A stretch of 64,000 nucleotides of DNA from Tetragonia tetragonoides (taxonomy: Eukaryota; Streptophyta; Magnoliopsida; Caryophyllales; Aizoaceae). Position numbers and translations under genes: made by a program. The stretch spans positions 25,056,501 to 25,120,500 of the forward strand of contig CM076146.1 of the NCBI GenBank assembly GCA_038025085.1, given 5' to 3'. This document shows, one piece after another, positions 34,456-46,028 of the stretch. The number at the start of each line of letters is the position of its first letter. Position 1 is the first letter of the stretch. The notes below the pieces were generated by a model that was not told the DNA's origin, did no database searches, and was given only the letters and a program-made list of their open reading frames with translations.

Positions 34456-37400
34456 CACTACTACAATTCCAGATATTAGACACGCTTATTTAGACACACT
34501 TTCAAAACCGTAGAAAAAAAAGCGGAGTCTACCACGCTTTTAACCGTGGAAAAAAAACCGTGGCAAAAAAAGCGGAGTCTACCACGCTTTTAACCGTGAC
34601 AAAATTCAAAAATTTTTATTTGGGGCCCGCGGTTTTAGTTTAGTATAGCGCTCAGTTGAAAAAAAAAAAAAGAACTAAACAATCCAATAAAACACGCTTA
34701 TTGTCTGACCGTCTCTCTCTCTTCTCCTGATTCTCCATCTCCGTTCGCATGTCTCTGACCCTCGGTTTCTCATCGCTTCTCCATTTTCGCCAACGAACAG
34801 ATCTGATGAATGTTCCCCGCCTGTTACTCCATCGAAGCTACTCCATTGAAGCTGCCACAGTTGAAATCGATTTGGGCGAAACTGAATCATGTGAAATTTC
34901 TAGGGTTTGTGGTCATTGCGTGTTCGAAAGCTTGCAAATCTGGGCAAGGTAACACGAGGATCTCGGTTTGGGCTTGTTGAGTCGTTCTAGTTCTTTTCTG
35001 TGCGAGTAATTTCACGATCTAAGGTAATTTCTGGATTTTGTTTAATTGTTTGTTGTATGTTGCTTGTTCGAAATCTGGGTTTTATTTGATTGTTTGTTGT
35101 TGCTTGTTTCAAGTTATTGGTTTTTATTTGTGTGAAATTGCGATTAGGACTGCTAAACTAAGTGATTTTAGATCTGAAATTTATGGGTTGTGGTCTTGCT
35201 ATATGCTGTGTTATACCCTTTCATTTGGATTTTACTGTTGTGAAGTGAACGAGTGGGTTGTTGAGAAATATTTGGGTGAAGCTCATCCGCCCATTTTGGC
35301 TAAATTAGATCAATTATGTTTCTGTAAAAGAAAGTAGATTATTGCTCTAAATTAGCTCAGTGCAGTAGGTTGAGCTGCTAAATTCCGTTATAGAAAGTGG
35401 AATTTTGCTATGTGAGCTTTTTTTTTCTTTTTCTTCCTTTGATTTTTTTCCCTTTTGAAACTTCATTTGAGATGTTATTAGTTAAACTTACTTCATTATT
35501 TCTCCAATGCTGTGGAAATTTCACCTAATATCACTCAACTCTGCAATTAAATGTTTGGTATCTTATTTTTATTCATGTGTGTTTGTGAATTGTGAAAGTA
35601 TATTGGATGTTCCGCTAGTTTATCACCTGCGATTTCAGCATGAGTTTGGAGTGTTAATTTGGCTAGCTATGGAAATTGAGTAAAAGATAGTGATATTAAG
35701 GCTAGACATTGGTACTTTGAATTCTGGTATATGGTCTGAATCAGAACTGTTTGTGTACTGTTAAACCATGACTATCATAACTTATTAGTCATGAAAAGAA
35801 CATTTTGCCCACTTGGGTTTTGTGTTATTTGCATACTGCATTTCAACTTTGCAAGTGTTGTTGCAAGTGTTATTGCAAGTGCTCTTGAATAATGCTCTTT
35901 AAAGGTCAATGCTTACATCTGCAGGTACTGGCTTGGGATGTTGTTTGGGATACACTAGGTAACAATGGTGCTTGCTTTTGAATGTAAGTGTTGCTGGTTT
36001 TGTTGGATTTAAGTGCTGTTGGTGCTTGTTGCAGCTAGCATTGTTGTTGGTTGCCTGTTAATGTTGCTACACATTGTTGTTATTTGCTCCCCTACTGTTG
36101 TTGTATCTATTGGTGCTGTTGTTGTGTGTGTTTGTGCATCTTGTGCGATCTTTTAGGCAAATTCCTTTCTATAACCTGTCTAATTTTTTACCCTTTGATT
36201 TCTAATTTGCTCTGGATTTTAGATCCATATCAGAATCGCAATTGTCGAATTTTAGGCTCGTATCAAACTTAAATGCTTAGGCTAAAATGATTAAAGTCTT
36301 CTGGCTTCTTATTTGAGGTTGTACCTTGTAATCTGAAAGCTTACATGGTTTCAGTTGTGTTATGTGGATTTGGTTTGGTTTAGTTGTGCCCTGTGAGCTT
36401 GTTGCTTCCTATTTTCTTTTTTTTTTTTTTGGTTCTAAGACTCTTGTCCTGTGCTCAAAGTTGTTTGGAATCATGAGTTTGGCTTGGTTTTGTTGTGTTC
36501 TGTGAGCCTATTGTCTCTCTTTTTTCTTTTTGGGTCTATGACTCTTGTCTTGTGCTCAAAGTTGTCGAAATTTGCAAATTCGGCATGTCAGTTTGGTTTG
36601 GTTTCAGTTGTGTTCTGTGGGTTTGGTTTGGTTTCGTTGTGTTCTAGTGAGCTTATTGCTCCCTGTTTTTTTTTTGGGGGGGTCTACGACTCTAGTTCTG
36701 TGCTCAAAGTTATCAAATTTTGCACTTGGCCTGTGGGTTTGTTTGGTTAGTTTCAGTTCTCAATTTATCTAATTGGGTTGCTTTCTGTTTGTTCATGAAA
36801 CCTTAGCTGCGGATGGGCTCTCAAGTCAAAGATTGTGGCTTGGTCAAGAAAGGAAAATCCAACAACAAGGTAAGTTTAACTAATTTTTGGTGAAATTTCT
36901 CAAGTTAGAGATGTTTTCCTTCAAGTTTCACTAAAACTTTGGGTAACTGTTCAAGCTGGGTTTTTTTTGGATTGTTATACTGCCTGACATCAGATCGGAT
37001 TTTGGCCTATTTAAGCTTCTTTCTTGCTGGTGTATAGTTTGGAATAATATGAGAAGTCAGGGAAAGAAGTTAGAGTGAGAAGCCACCCTTGCTAATAGAA
37101 GCCACCCTTGCTAATAGAAGCCATGTGGAAGTTATTCCTGCTTCTGTTATAATACATGCTGAACTCCCATGTTCATGTTTTTTTTTTTTTTACCATAGAC
37201 TTAGTTGCTTATTGGTGCTTGAGTAAGGGAAAGGTATGGATATGCCATTAATCTTCTTCCGAATGGCTAGAATCTGTGAGTGTTCATGATATTATATTGT
37301 TATTCATGTTTTTCTAATTTGTGCAGAATCTGTCATTCATGTTTGTTTGTTGGTTCTGTGGAGCCATTGCTACTCAAAAATAAGGTCTATCATAAATGTT

Positions 37401-38617
37401 CCTTTTCCTTGTTACAACCTGCAAATATATGCCAAATTAAGATATGTGCTGATTGTTAAATGCTTATTATAGGTTGATTTGGTCATGTTTGGGCATGTGC
37501 ACAACTATGAGAGGACTTGTGCTATTTATCAAGGGCAATGCAAGGGCAAACCTGTGAAGGATCAGAACGGGATCGACACTTATGATAACACTAACTATAC
37601 TGCTCCTGTTCAAGCTGTTATTGGAATGGCAGGCTTCAGTTTGGATGAATTCTCACCCACTGTAAGAACACAACAACCTTGTTACGCAACACGATTAGTA
37701 GAAGCAGACAACACTCACAAGTTTATTATCTGAAAACCTTTTAACTCTTTCTGTGCTCTGTGCAGGCCCCAGACTGGAGTTTATCAAGGATCCATGAGTT
37801 TGGATATACAAGAATACATGCAACAAGGAACAAACTGAAACTAGAGGTTACTTCATTAATTCTTTCTATTGTTATCTCTTTTTGTTGAATTAGCTAGTAG
37901 TGTAAAGAGATTATTGAAATCTGCCGTGCGTTTGTTATCACTCATAGGCCTCTCGAAACATTTCAAGTCGTGGAAATGGAAGTCAAGATGACAGTTCTAG
38001 CCGAAGGTCAAGAAGCTCTACTCGAGTTCATGAAGCTGAAGATCAATTGCTCAACATTGAAGCCTAAGAAGATTAATTGCTCTGTCTTCAGCTTGTTGTC
38101 TTAGTTTACGTTTCTTTAGTTGTTTTCTATTGAATACTGTCATGACTTACGGACTTGTTCCTTTCTAATGATGGTGTACTTGTTTTCCAAACGCTGACAA
38201 GATGACGTTTCTTTATTGACATAATAGAGATTTTTATATGCATTTATGGTGTACTACCGTAATGTTAAATTATTTTTTCCGTTTTATTTTTAAATATAAT
38301 TTGTCACAGCTCCTCCCAAAAAACAGTCACGGTGAAAAGCGTGGTAAAGTCTTCCCGGGAAATTATTTTACCGCTCAAAATTATTAAAATATATTTTCCG
38401 CTTAAAATTGTAGGAAAGATTTCTGCACATATTATTACGTTGGTAAGCGTGGCAAACTTGAATGTATCCGCGGAAAAACTGTGGAAACAAGCGTGGTAAA
38501 AATTCCACCCAGCTTTTTGCCACGCTTTTTCCAACCGTGGCAAAATGTTTTTGCCACGCTTAGTAGCGTGGAAAGGCCCGCATTTCAGCGTGGCTAACAG
38601 CCATTTTTGTTGTAGTG
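34456..38617 (+). mobile_element. CACTA transposon (4.16 kb, non-autonomous) carrying host gene exons
   Basis: Starts CACTACTACAATTCC and ends TTTTTGTTGTAGTG, inverted CACTA ends, with 3-bp duplications GTC at 34453-34455 and 38618-38620. Subterminal arrays are clear. On the left, AGCGGAGTCTACCACGCTTT occurs twice (34520 and 34570); on the right, AAGCGTGG/CCACGCTT units crowd 38320-38600. Such motifs are transposase binding sites in En/Spm-type elements. No transposase was recognised. Behind the left end is a leader-like CT-rich region (34705-34750). The interior holds the chimeric gene at 36813-38067. Confidence 0.9.
36813..38067 (+). CDS. Chimeric gene in CACTA element with purple acid phosphatase exons
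   Basis: Four possible exons join in one frame: 36813-36869, 37473-37661, 37766-37846 and 37948-38067, about 148 residues. Exons 2 and 3 encode the C-terminal part of a purple acid phosphatase: LVMFGHVHNYERTCAIYQ contains the GHxH metal-ligand block, followed by GIDTYDNTNYTAPVQAVIG and WSLSRIHEFGYTRIHATRN. The first exon (MGSQVKDCGLVKKGKSNNK) and the last (Ser/Arg-rich, ending LLNIEA) are not phosphatase and may be element-derived. The other four metal-binding blocks of the phosphatase are missing, so enzymatic activity is not expected. Splice sites: AAG|GTAAGT, TTATAG|GT, ACT|GTAAGA, GTGCAG|GC, GAG|GTTACT, CATAG|GC. Transcription is inferred from intact splice sites only; exon 1 is the least sure. 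Confidence 0.6.
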
Positions 38618-38811
38618 GTCATTTCTTCTATCTATCTCTCTCCTCAATTTGTTTAAATTAAAAAAAAAATAAAAATCCAACCCCCCTCCCAATTTAAAGG
38701 CCTAAAACCCACCCCCTCCAATCCAAAGGTGAAGGTTTGAAGGACAACACTCTACTGTTCTTTTTAGAACAGCAGAGGATCCTTTCCCGTCTACAAACTA
38801 GTGGGAAATTA

Positions 38812-39139
38812 GGGTGTGTTCTTTTCCACTTATTTCCACTTATTCTCACTAATTCTTAGTGATTGGATAAGGTAATGTCAGTGATTTCCACTGATTCGAT
38901 AAGGTTCTTCCACTGATTCTCACTTATTCAGTAAGGTCCTACCACTGATTCTGTGAGTAGAATTGTGGGTCATGTCAGTAAATTGAGTAAGGTACTGCCA
39001 CTGATTCAGTAAGGTCTAGCCACTGATTCTCACAGATTGGGTAAGGTCTTGTCACTTATTTTCACTGATTGGATAAAGTTTTGTCACTTATTTTCACTGA
39101 TTGGGTATTAATGTCTTATAAGTGGAAAAGAACACACAT
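38812..39139. mobile_element. Tourist-like MITE with TTA target duplication
   Basis: Left end GGGTGTGTTCTTTTCCACTTA, right end ATAAGTGGAAAAGAACACACAT, inverted with two mismatches at the tip. It is flanked by TTA at 38809-38811 and 39140-39142, the Harbinger-type duplication. The interior is about ten diverged units of CACTGATTCTCACTGATTGGGTAAGGTC type. Confidence 0.8.
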
Positions 39140-39176
39140 TTACTCACAGTGATCGACGGTTGATACTGCTAGTGTG

Positions 39177-39182
39177 AACAAT

Positions 39183-39219
<37 letters not shown>
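39177..39219. repeat. (AAC)n microsatellite
   Basis: About 14 AAC units next to an A-rich tract. Confidence 0.9.
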
Positions 39220-40433
39220 GAAAAAGAGAAAAGAAAAAAAAAAAAAAAAGGCTAGAATGTTTAGAGTTTAGACCTGTTAAAACTTAAAACTTAAAAGTGG
39301 TTTCTATGAGCACAATCAGTTGGCGGTTGAAAGAAGGAAAGTCCACAAGAAAGAGAGCCCCCACAATGAGGCCCCCCACACAAAATTTTTTACAGCCAAT
39401 TTAAAGCTGGTGCCCCGCTCTTAAGCCTTCGAAAACCGCAAAAAAGTGTCCCAGTAATAGACAGTTTCGTAAACTCGTAACCCATTAAGAAAAGAAAGAA
39501 AAAGAAAAGAAAAAAGCCTATGAATATAAATTAAATAAAAACCGGCTGGTGTCGGTAGATGAAGCACAAAGTTTCTCTCCCTTACCAAACCCGTCTAATT
39601 CAATTTCAGCTCAAAGAAACCGGTGGACGTCAGTTCACACCTTATTAATTTCTTTGATCACTTTGAAGCTATTAAATAGTGAAGTACTTTAAATCTTACT
39701 TTATTATTATTGTCAAAGAAAATAAAAATAAATACGAGTAGTTTGGTTTTGCAAGCTTACTTTAGGTGAGTTTCAATGTTAGTTTGGTTTGAACTTTGAA
39801 GGTATCATAAGAATGCAAACTTAAACATCATAACATGTATTGTTAAAGAGCTCGTTATAGACGATCACATATTCATATCCCATAAAATAGAACGAGGATA
39901 GATTTTTCTTCCTATTACTCAACTTTTCGCAAATATACATATAATTAGGAGGTTACCCGTGCTACGCACAGACTATCTTTTTAATACTATATTTTTAAAG
40001 TTTTAATATGCTTAGATAATTTTTTTTTAATAATACAAATAAATTTTTGAATGAAAATGGTGATAATCAAAATGTTATATATATTCTAAGTAATTGTCGT
40101 ATCTCCAAAAATATACTCCTTTCGTTTTATATTATAGGCATATTTGACTTGGCACATAGATTAAGAAACTCTCAAATCTATAAAAAGTGATGGTAAATTG
40201 ACTATATAACCTTAGTATTAATTTTCAGAGTTGAGAAATGGTAGGCGAAATTATCATGAAAAATAAAAGGTAAATGGGAAGAACAACAATAAATGCTTCT
40301 TGAAAATTTAAATGCCCCTTACATTGTGAAACAAAATTGAATTAAAAAATAAAAGCCTTATATTGTGAATTCACGGAGGGATATATCATTGATCTAAATC
40401 GATTTGATCCGATCTGATTGTCCGTTAATATCA

Positions 40434-41360
40434 TGTGTTTCGCTAATTAGAATTTGAAAGTTGAAAGTCGAAAGTCTAACCTTCTTTCGAATGGAAATAA
40501 AAAAAATTCCATGGACTCACCATCTCAAACAAAAAAAATAATAATTAATTTATCAAAATGTGATACTTGTGTTTGCCTGTGCTTAGAGCTAGCAAAACCC
40601 GACCCGACCCGAGATAACCGACTCGATCCGCCCGACACTCGAAAATGTATCAATTATCATTATCCGAAACCGACCCAACCCGACCTTGCTTGATCCAACC
40701 CGTCACCCGACAATATTCGTTCTCCGAATTGACCCAAAATCGATAATACCCGACCCGAAGTTATCCGAAACCCAAGTAAATCCAACTTATAATGACATAA
40801 TATTCAAAATGATTGAAAACGTACTAACTATACTTGTAGTCCTTATTATTGAAAATTTTCACATAAATTTCAGTTTTTTATGTTATTTTTAACTTTATAT
40901 GCTCTAAAATATAAATTAAACCTGACCTGATATGACTCGAAAACCGAACGAACCTGAACCAGACTTAATCGAAATCCGAACTAACCTAACTCGAGTTGAC
41001 CCGTAACTCGACATCAGCATAAACCCGAATCAATCTGACTCAACCCAATCCGACTCGACTACTCTTCTGACCCGATATAACCGGAATCCGAAATAACCTG
41101 ACCAAACCCAACCCTGATCCGCCCAATTTCCACCTCTACATGTGCTTATATCCACCATCTCTAATGGTCAGTGTAATTTCCCTTAATGTGTGTTTCGTTA
41201 ATTAGAATTTGAAAGTCTAACCTTCTTTCGAATGAGAATAAAAAAATTGCGAGGACTCACCATCTTAAAACAAATTTTCAAAATTAATTTATCAATATGT
41301 GATACTTGTAGTTACGTACATCTATCCCCACAAATATTCATCATCTCTACCTAATTTGAA
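40434..41360. repeat. ~180-bp tandem duplication, first copy interrupted by an insertion
   Basis: GTGTTTCG.TAATTAGAATTTGAAAGT...CTAACCTTCTTTCGAATG and the following TTTATCAA.ATGTGATACTTGT occur at 40434-40577 and again at 41186-41315. The first copy continues to the right of the element (41149 onward, TATCCACCATCTCTA) as the second does at 41325 (TATCCCCACAAATATTCATC). Confidence 0.75.
40586..41140. mobile_element. CCCGA-rich element with 8-bp target duplication
   Basis: 555 bp, nearly all degenerate (A)CCCGA/CCCGAC units, flanked by perfect TGTGCTTA at 40578-40585 and 41141-41148. Ends: left GAGCTAGCAAAACCCG, right complement TGTAGAGGTGGAAATTGGG, weak inverted repeats around TAGAG.T.G.AAA. 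The size of the duplication suggests hAT-type transposition; no protein is encoded. Confidence 0.75.
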
Positions 41361-42034
41361 TTTTTATTTTTATTTTTATTGTTGAATGCAAATTAAATAG
41401 GATTTATTATAAACAACTAATAGTCAAATCTTAGCATTCTTAAATTACCTAATTAGTTAATAATTGAAAACATTAAAGTTGTACATTAATCCCATTTCAG
41501 ATGGCACAAAATAAGAAATATGAACATACTATAATAATTATTGTACGATATTTATTTATAACAACTCATTACTTTCCATAACAAAAACAAAAAAGACAAA
41601 AAAAAAAAAACACCAATCATTACGTAACACTTATCACGTTACCTGTAATCTTAAAAATTTATATATTTTATTTTGAAGTAATTTTCATTTTCCATCCAAT
41701 AAAGTAGCAGTTATAGTTATTTGGATGGCATACCCAAGTTATATTATTTTATAATTTTAAATAGTATGCTTTAAATATAAAACTCATAAAATTAATGCAC
41801 TTATATCATTATTGATTTATTATTATTTTATATTGTTAACTACAGAGTATATAACTTATGACAAATATATTAATCAAAGTAATTAACACTTCATATTGAT
41901 TACGCTAATTTATGTTTAATAATTAATACTAAGCCATATTACCTCTTAAAAAAATAGTAAAAGTATTTTAATTAATTACTTGGATATAAGCCAATGGGTA
42001 GTTGACACTTGTCACCTCACCAGCGCTTATACTC

Positions 42035-42041
<7 letters not shown>

Positions 42042-42080
<39 letters not shown>
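42042..42080. repeat. (CT)n followed by (TA)n
   Basis: About 12 CT units directly followed by about 7 TA units. Confidence 0.9.
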
Positions 42081-42082
<2 letters not shown>

Positions 42083-42265
42083 GATTTTAGATGTTTTTCT
42101 TCATGTATCATACTTTTTGAATGTAAAGATTTTAAAAACAATCCAAATTAATATGAAGAATGTAGGATAATGGCAAGGATTTGTGTATTGTGTCCCATGT
42201 AAAAAATTTCTCATACAGCATTGACATAACTCTGCAATTAAGACATGTTCAAGTGGTTAATTATA

Positions 42266-42533
42266 GGTCCTGTTCTTTTCGTCGTTTGTATGCTGTATTC
42301 CGTTCCGTTCTGCAACGCACCGTAATTTCTGTTCCGTTTCGTTCCGTTCTGCATATGCATAGCACCTTAATTTCCGTTCCGTTCCGTACCACACAAGTTA
42401 TATTTATTATTCCATTCCGTCCCGCGCTTCAATTTTCGTTCCATTCTGTTCCGTTCCGCACCGCGCTGCAATTTCCGTTCCGTTCCATTCCGTTTATCAC
42501 CGTCCCGATCATTCCGTTGACGAGAACAAGACC
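42266..42533. mobile_element. MITE with GGTCCTGTTCTTTTCGTC ends and CCGTTCCGTT interior
   Basis: Left GGTCCTGTTCTTTTCGTC and right GACGAGAACAAGACC form a near-perfect inverted repeat. The interior is repeated TTCCGTTCCGTT and CACCGC units. The same ends and interior occur at 49972-50100 and around the CACTA element at 50229. The target duplication here is unclear (TTATA left, TAAG right). Confidence 0.8.
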
Positions 42534-43892
42534 TAAGTATTGGCTACTAAAGAAGACAATGGACGTAGTGTCATATCTTCGTATTTGGGGTTCCATGAGC
42601 AGGCATGATCCACGCCCAACTCACTTTTTTATTGTGTAGCCTTTCATGGGCGAACTAGACACAATACATTAGCCCGCGACCCTTCGTGTTGTGTCTCTTG
42701 CCATCCTCGACCCAAAGTTGTTTTTCATATATTTTTATTATTTGTTACTCTTTTTAGTGTATCATTCCTAGTCACTAAAATTTTCTTTCCCCAATACCCG
42801 ACCGATGCATGACCCACTAGTTCGCGTCATGTGCGTGTCTTATTGGGTTCGTGTGTATACAGTGCCATGCTGCCAAAATTGGGATGGGGTTGTAAGATTC
42901 AGCCTGCTTGCCTGGCCCATGACCATAATATCTACGTAAATTTAATCAAACGAGGTCTGTTATTGAAGGGGTTGAAATGAACCAAACTTAACTAAATTGA
43001 ATCGAAAAGAATTCAACTCCACTAAACTGAAATGAGTATCATTGCATTAAACTAGATATCATTGAAGTGCATTAAACACCACCTAATATGTGAGACAATA
43101 TGTATATTTTTGAATCGAACACCTCTGAAATAAACTGAAAGTCAAATTGACATGAAATTATCACTTAACTAAACTGAATTGAATTTAAAGTGCTCGATAA
43201 ACTTTAGAAACATACCCTTAATCCATAGACACAAGATGGTTGGCAAAGAAAAGACTTGTTCTTTCCCCCTCCCCCGATAAAACTTAATGTACAAATAGGA
43301 ATGAGCTAAGTTTTTTTTCTCTCTAGAGGCAAAAGTGACCTAAGATATTCAGAACACCCAAACCTATTTAAAGCAAACCATATAATATACCCTCACATAA
43401 CAAGATATCATAAACTACATTTGTATCACATGGTTTGTTGATCTCCTTTTTTTTTTGACAATTATTACAAATCTCCCATAGCCGTAAAAAATATCTTCGA
43501 TTTTCGTACCCGAAAAATATTCACTCCCTAACGGTTAGGTACCGCTTGGCAATCGCTAACCGGGCAGGCACCGCCAGCATGATTTCTCTCTCCTCATTCT
43601 CTCTCCTCCCATAAAAAAAAATCTCACCATTTTCCCCATTTAAAAAAAATAAAAATCTCACCTTCCCTTTTTTTTTTTTCTCTCTCTTTGTAGGTTCTCC
43701 ATCTCTTCCCATAGGCTCTCCCCCTTTTTCTCTCTCCTCTGTTTCCTTTGTCTCCCCTGCCCTGCCCTGCCCAGCCCATCATCTTCACCACTTTATTTCC
43801 TTTTCATTATTAAAATATTTATTTAATATTTAATTAATTTCTCTCTCTACTTTTATTTTATATTTTATATTTTATATTTATTTTATTGTTGG

Positions 43893-44775
43893 GTCTATAT
43901 AAGCAATATATGCCCCCACTTCACCCCCTTCTTTCTTCTTCGCCTACACTTTCGTTACATACAATACCACCCGTTTGTGGCCTCTCTTTTTCTTTTTTCC
44001 TTTTCAGTTTCCTCACAAATTCATTACAATTTCCAATTTTTGGTTCCTCACTAACTGGAGCTTAACTACGCTTCTGGTAAACACACTCTCTTTCTTGTTT
44101 CTCTCTCTTCATCTTCATTCATTCCAAGGATCTATCCTCGTTGACTTTATTTTTATTTGTCAATTTGAGCTGTAATTTGCTCTATTTCGGTTTTGAATTT
44201 AAGTTTTTTTTTTTTTTGGATTTTAAAAATTTCCGGATTTGAGCTGAAATTAGGTTCGAAATAGCTCTAAGTCGGTTTTGAAATTAGGTTTTATCGATTT
44301 TAAAATTTCCCGATTTGAGCTATTTTTAGGTTCAAATTAGCTCTAATTCGGTTTTGAAATTAGTTTTTTTCGATTTAAAAGTTTCCGTATTTGAGCTGTA
44401 ATTAGCCACAAAACAGCTTTAATTCGTTTTTTTTTTTTTTTTTGATTTCTAGGTCAGATCTCTTTTGATCTGTTCTAGATTCGATTAATTCGAGAACCAA
44501 TTTGTGCTTTTTTCTCCGATTCGTTTCGAATTTTGATTTTCAAAATCGGAGATCCTTTTTTTTGAGGTTGCTTTACCTAATTTCAACGCAACCTAGAACA
44601 AAGTTTCATGCTTTATTTAATTTAATGCGTATATAGATTTATATCAACAGTAATTAACGAATTATCCGTTTCGATTTGTGTTATTTCGCAGGCGTTTCTT
44701 TTTACCACGGTTTCGTGTAAATATACCGGCGTAAATACACAAGTTTCAGATTTTAGAGAGAGAAAGAATTAGAAG
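43893..44775 (+). promoter_or_regulatory. TATA box, 5' UTR exon and leader intron of the 44.8-kb gene
   Basis: TCTATATAAGC at about 43895-43905 is a good TATA box, followed by a pyrimidine-rich leader. A donor CTTCTG|GTAAAC at 44077 and an acceptor TTTCGCAG at 44690-44691 suggest a leader intron of about 615 bp, leaving 84 bases of exon before the ATG. This is inferred from splice signals only. Confidence 0.55.
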
Positions 44776-46028
44776 ATGAATTACTGTGCGATCCAGCGAA
44801 ACGGCGTCGCATCACGTGAAGAGATGATGAGTTTTGTGTCGGTCGCTGAGAGAAAAGACTCGGTGGTGTGTCCAAAGCCTCGTCGTGTTGGTGTTCTCAA
44901 TACCAGCTTCAATAACGAACCTTCTAGGCCTCTCAGATGGCACTTCGGGTAATTTTATTTATCCTCTATTTTTGGCTATTTTTCCCCCTTTTTCTTTTTT
45001 TAATTTTTGTTGTTTTTTTTTTATATTATTTTGCTAAATTTGGGATTTTATTTTGAAGACATCAATCTGAACTCTCTGACGCCAGAGCTGGGTCTGAGCT
45101 GTTGGACATCATCCTCAGTAAGGTATAACAATATTCTCTCTTTTTTTCTTCGATTTTTTACTTTTATTTTTTGTTTTTGTGTTGCTGTTAATTTTGCTGA
45201 ATTTGTGTTGTGTGGGTGATGTTTTTATGGGTTGATTTTAGAAGATTGGTAGTTGTGGTGGTGGGTAGAGAAAATCTTGTAATTGAAATGGGTGGATCTG
45301 AGGTTGTTTCAACTAACAACATGTTGGGTTGTACTTGGGAATTTATGAAATTATTAATGGTTTTGATGCATAACTTTTACTTGAAATTTGAATGGGAGAC
45401 AATTGGGAGAAAATAGGGGGGAAAGAGAGAGATTTGTTTGTGGAATCTTATAAATTGATTTTGTTGAATTTTTAAATTGCTCACTAATTGATTTGTCTTT
45501 GACTAATCAAAACTTGATCGTCTTTGCACGTTTGATTTGACCATTTAAATTGATTTAAGGTAGTTTAATAAAGTAGTGATCTTTTGTACAAGTTATTTGT
45601 GTTTGTTTATTCCTTGAAGCAAAACCTGCATATTGAATGAATGAAGATCTTGATTGTTGTTTACTCTCTTGAATGGCTTTAACAAACGTTGTGATCTGTT
45701 TTAACAGGGTGGTTATGGTCCTGAGAGATCTAGCACACAAGTAGCCTCATCGCCCCCGTTTTTCTGCGGGTCACCACCAAGTAGAGTTTCTAACCCACTA
45801 ATTCAGGATGCTCGATTTAGGGAGGAAAAACAGCTAATTCCTCCAATTTCACAACTGCCAGCGTCGCCAATCCCAGCTCCATCTGGGTCTGCGTCCTCGC
45901 CAAACTCGTCTGCTAGGAAAGGCGGGTGCGTTAGGTCGAGTTTTGGTAAAAACCCAGCAGTGAGAGTTGAGGGGTTCGACTGCCTCGACAGGGATCGCAG
46001 GAACTGCAGTATCCCTGCCTTGGCTTAG
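44776..46028 (+). CDS. Plant-specific protein of unknown function (185 aa)
   Basis: Exons 44776-44948, 45059-45122 and 45708-46028 join in frame to 185 residues. Splice sites: TTCGG|GTAATT, TTGAAG|AC, AAG|GTATAA, TAACAG|GG. The N-terminus (MNYCAIQRNGVASREEM) is followed by CPKPRRVGVLNTSFN, then PLRWHFGHQSELSDARAGSE and LLDIILSKGGYG. A Ser/Pro-rich stretch with SSPPFFCGSPPSRVSNPLIQ follows, then a C-terminus with VRVEGFDCLDRDRRNCSIPA. I recall uncharacterised plant proteins with this SPPFFCGSPPSR...NPL.QDARF pattern but no established function or name. No membrane segment or signal peptide is seen; the many SP sites suggest phosphorylation (inference). The ATG lies in a good context (GAAGATGAA). 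Confidence 0.85.

Larger units (their letters stand above)
38621..40433. other. Intergenic sequence
   Basis: Contains the Tourist-like MITE at 38812-39139, an (AAC)n microsatellite at 39177-39219 and AT-rich unassigned sequence. No gene. Confidence 0.6.
41361..43880. other. AT-rich intergenic sequence
   Basis: Mostly AT-rich unassigned sequence, with (CT)n/(TA)n at 42042-42080, the MITE at 42266-42533, ACTGAACT-type fragments at 42975-43210 and the start of the next gene's promoter. No gene. Confidence 0.6.

Noticed and set aside
39177..39219. CRISPR-like regular repeats (also 18530-19560)
   Set aside because: Plant nuclear DNA; these are a microsatellite and irregular motifs without uniform spacers.
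42181..42639. 152-codon open frame
   Set aside because: It is made of TTCCGTTCCGTT repeats of a MITE and runs past its borders into unrelated sequence.
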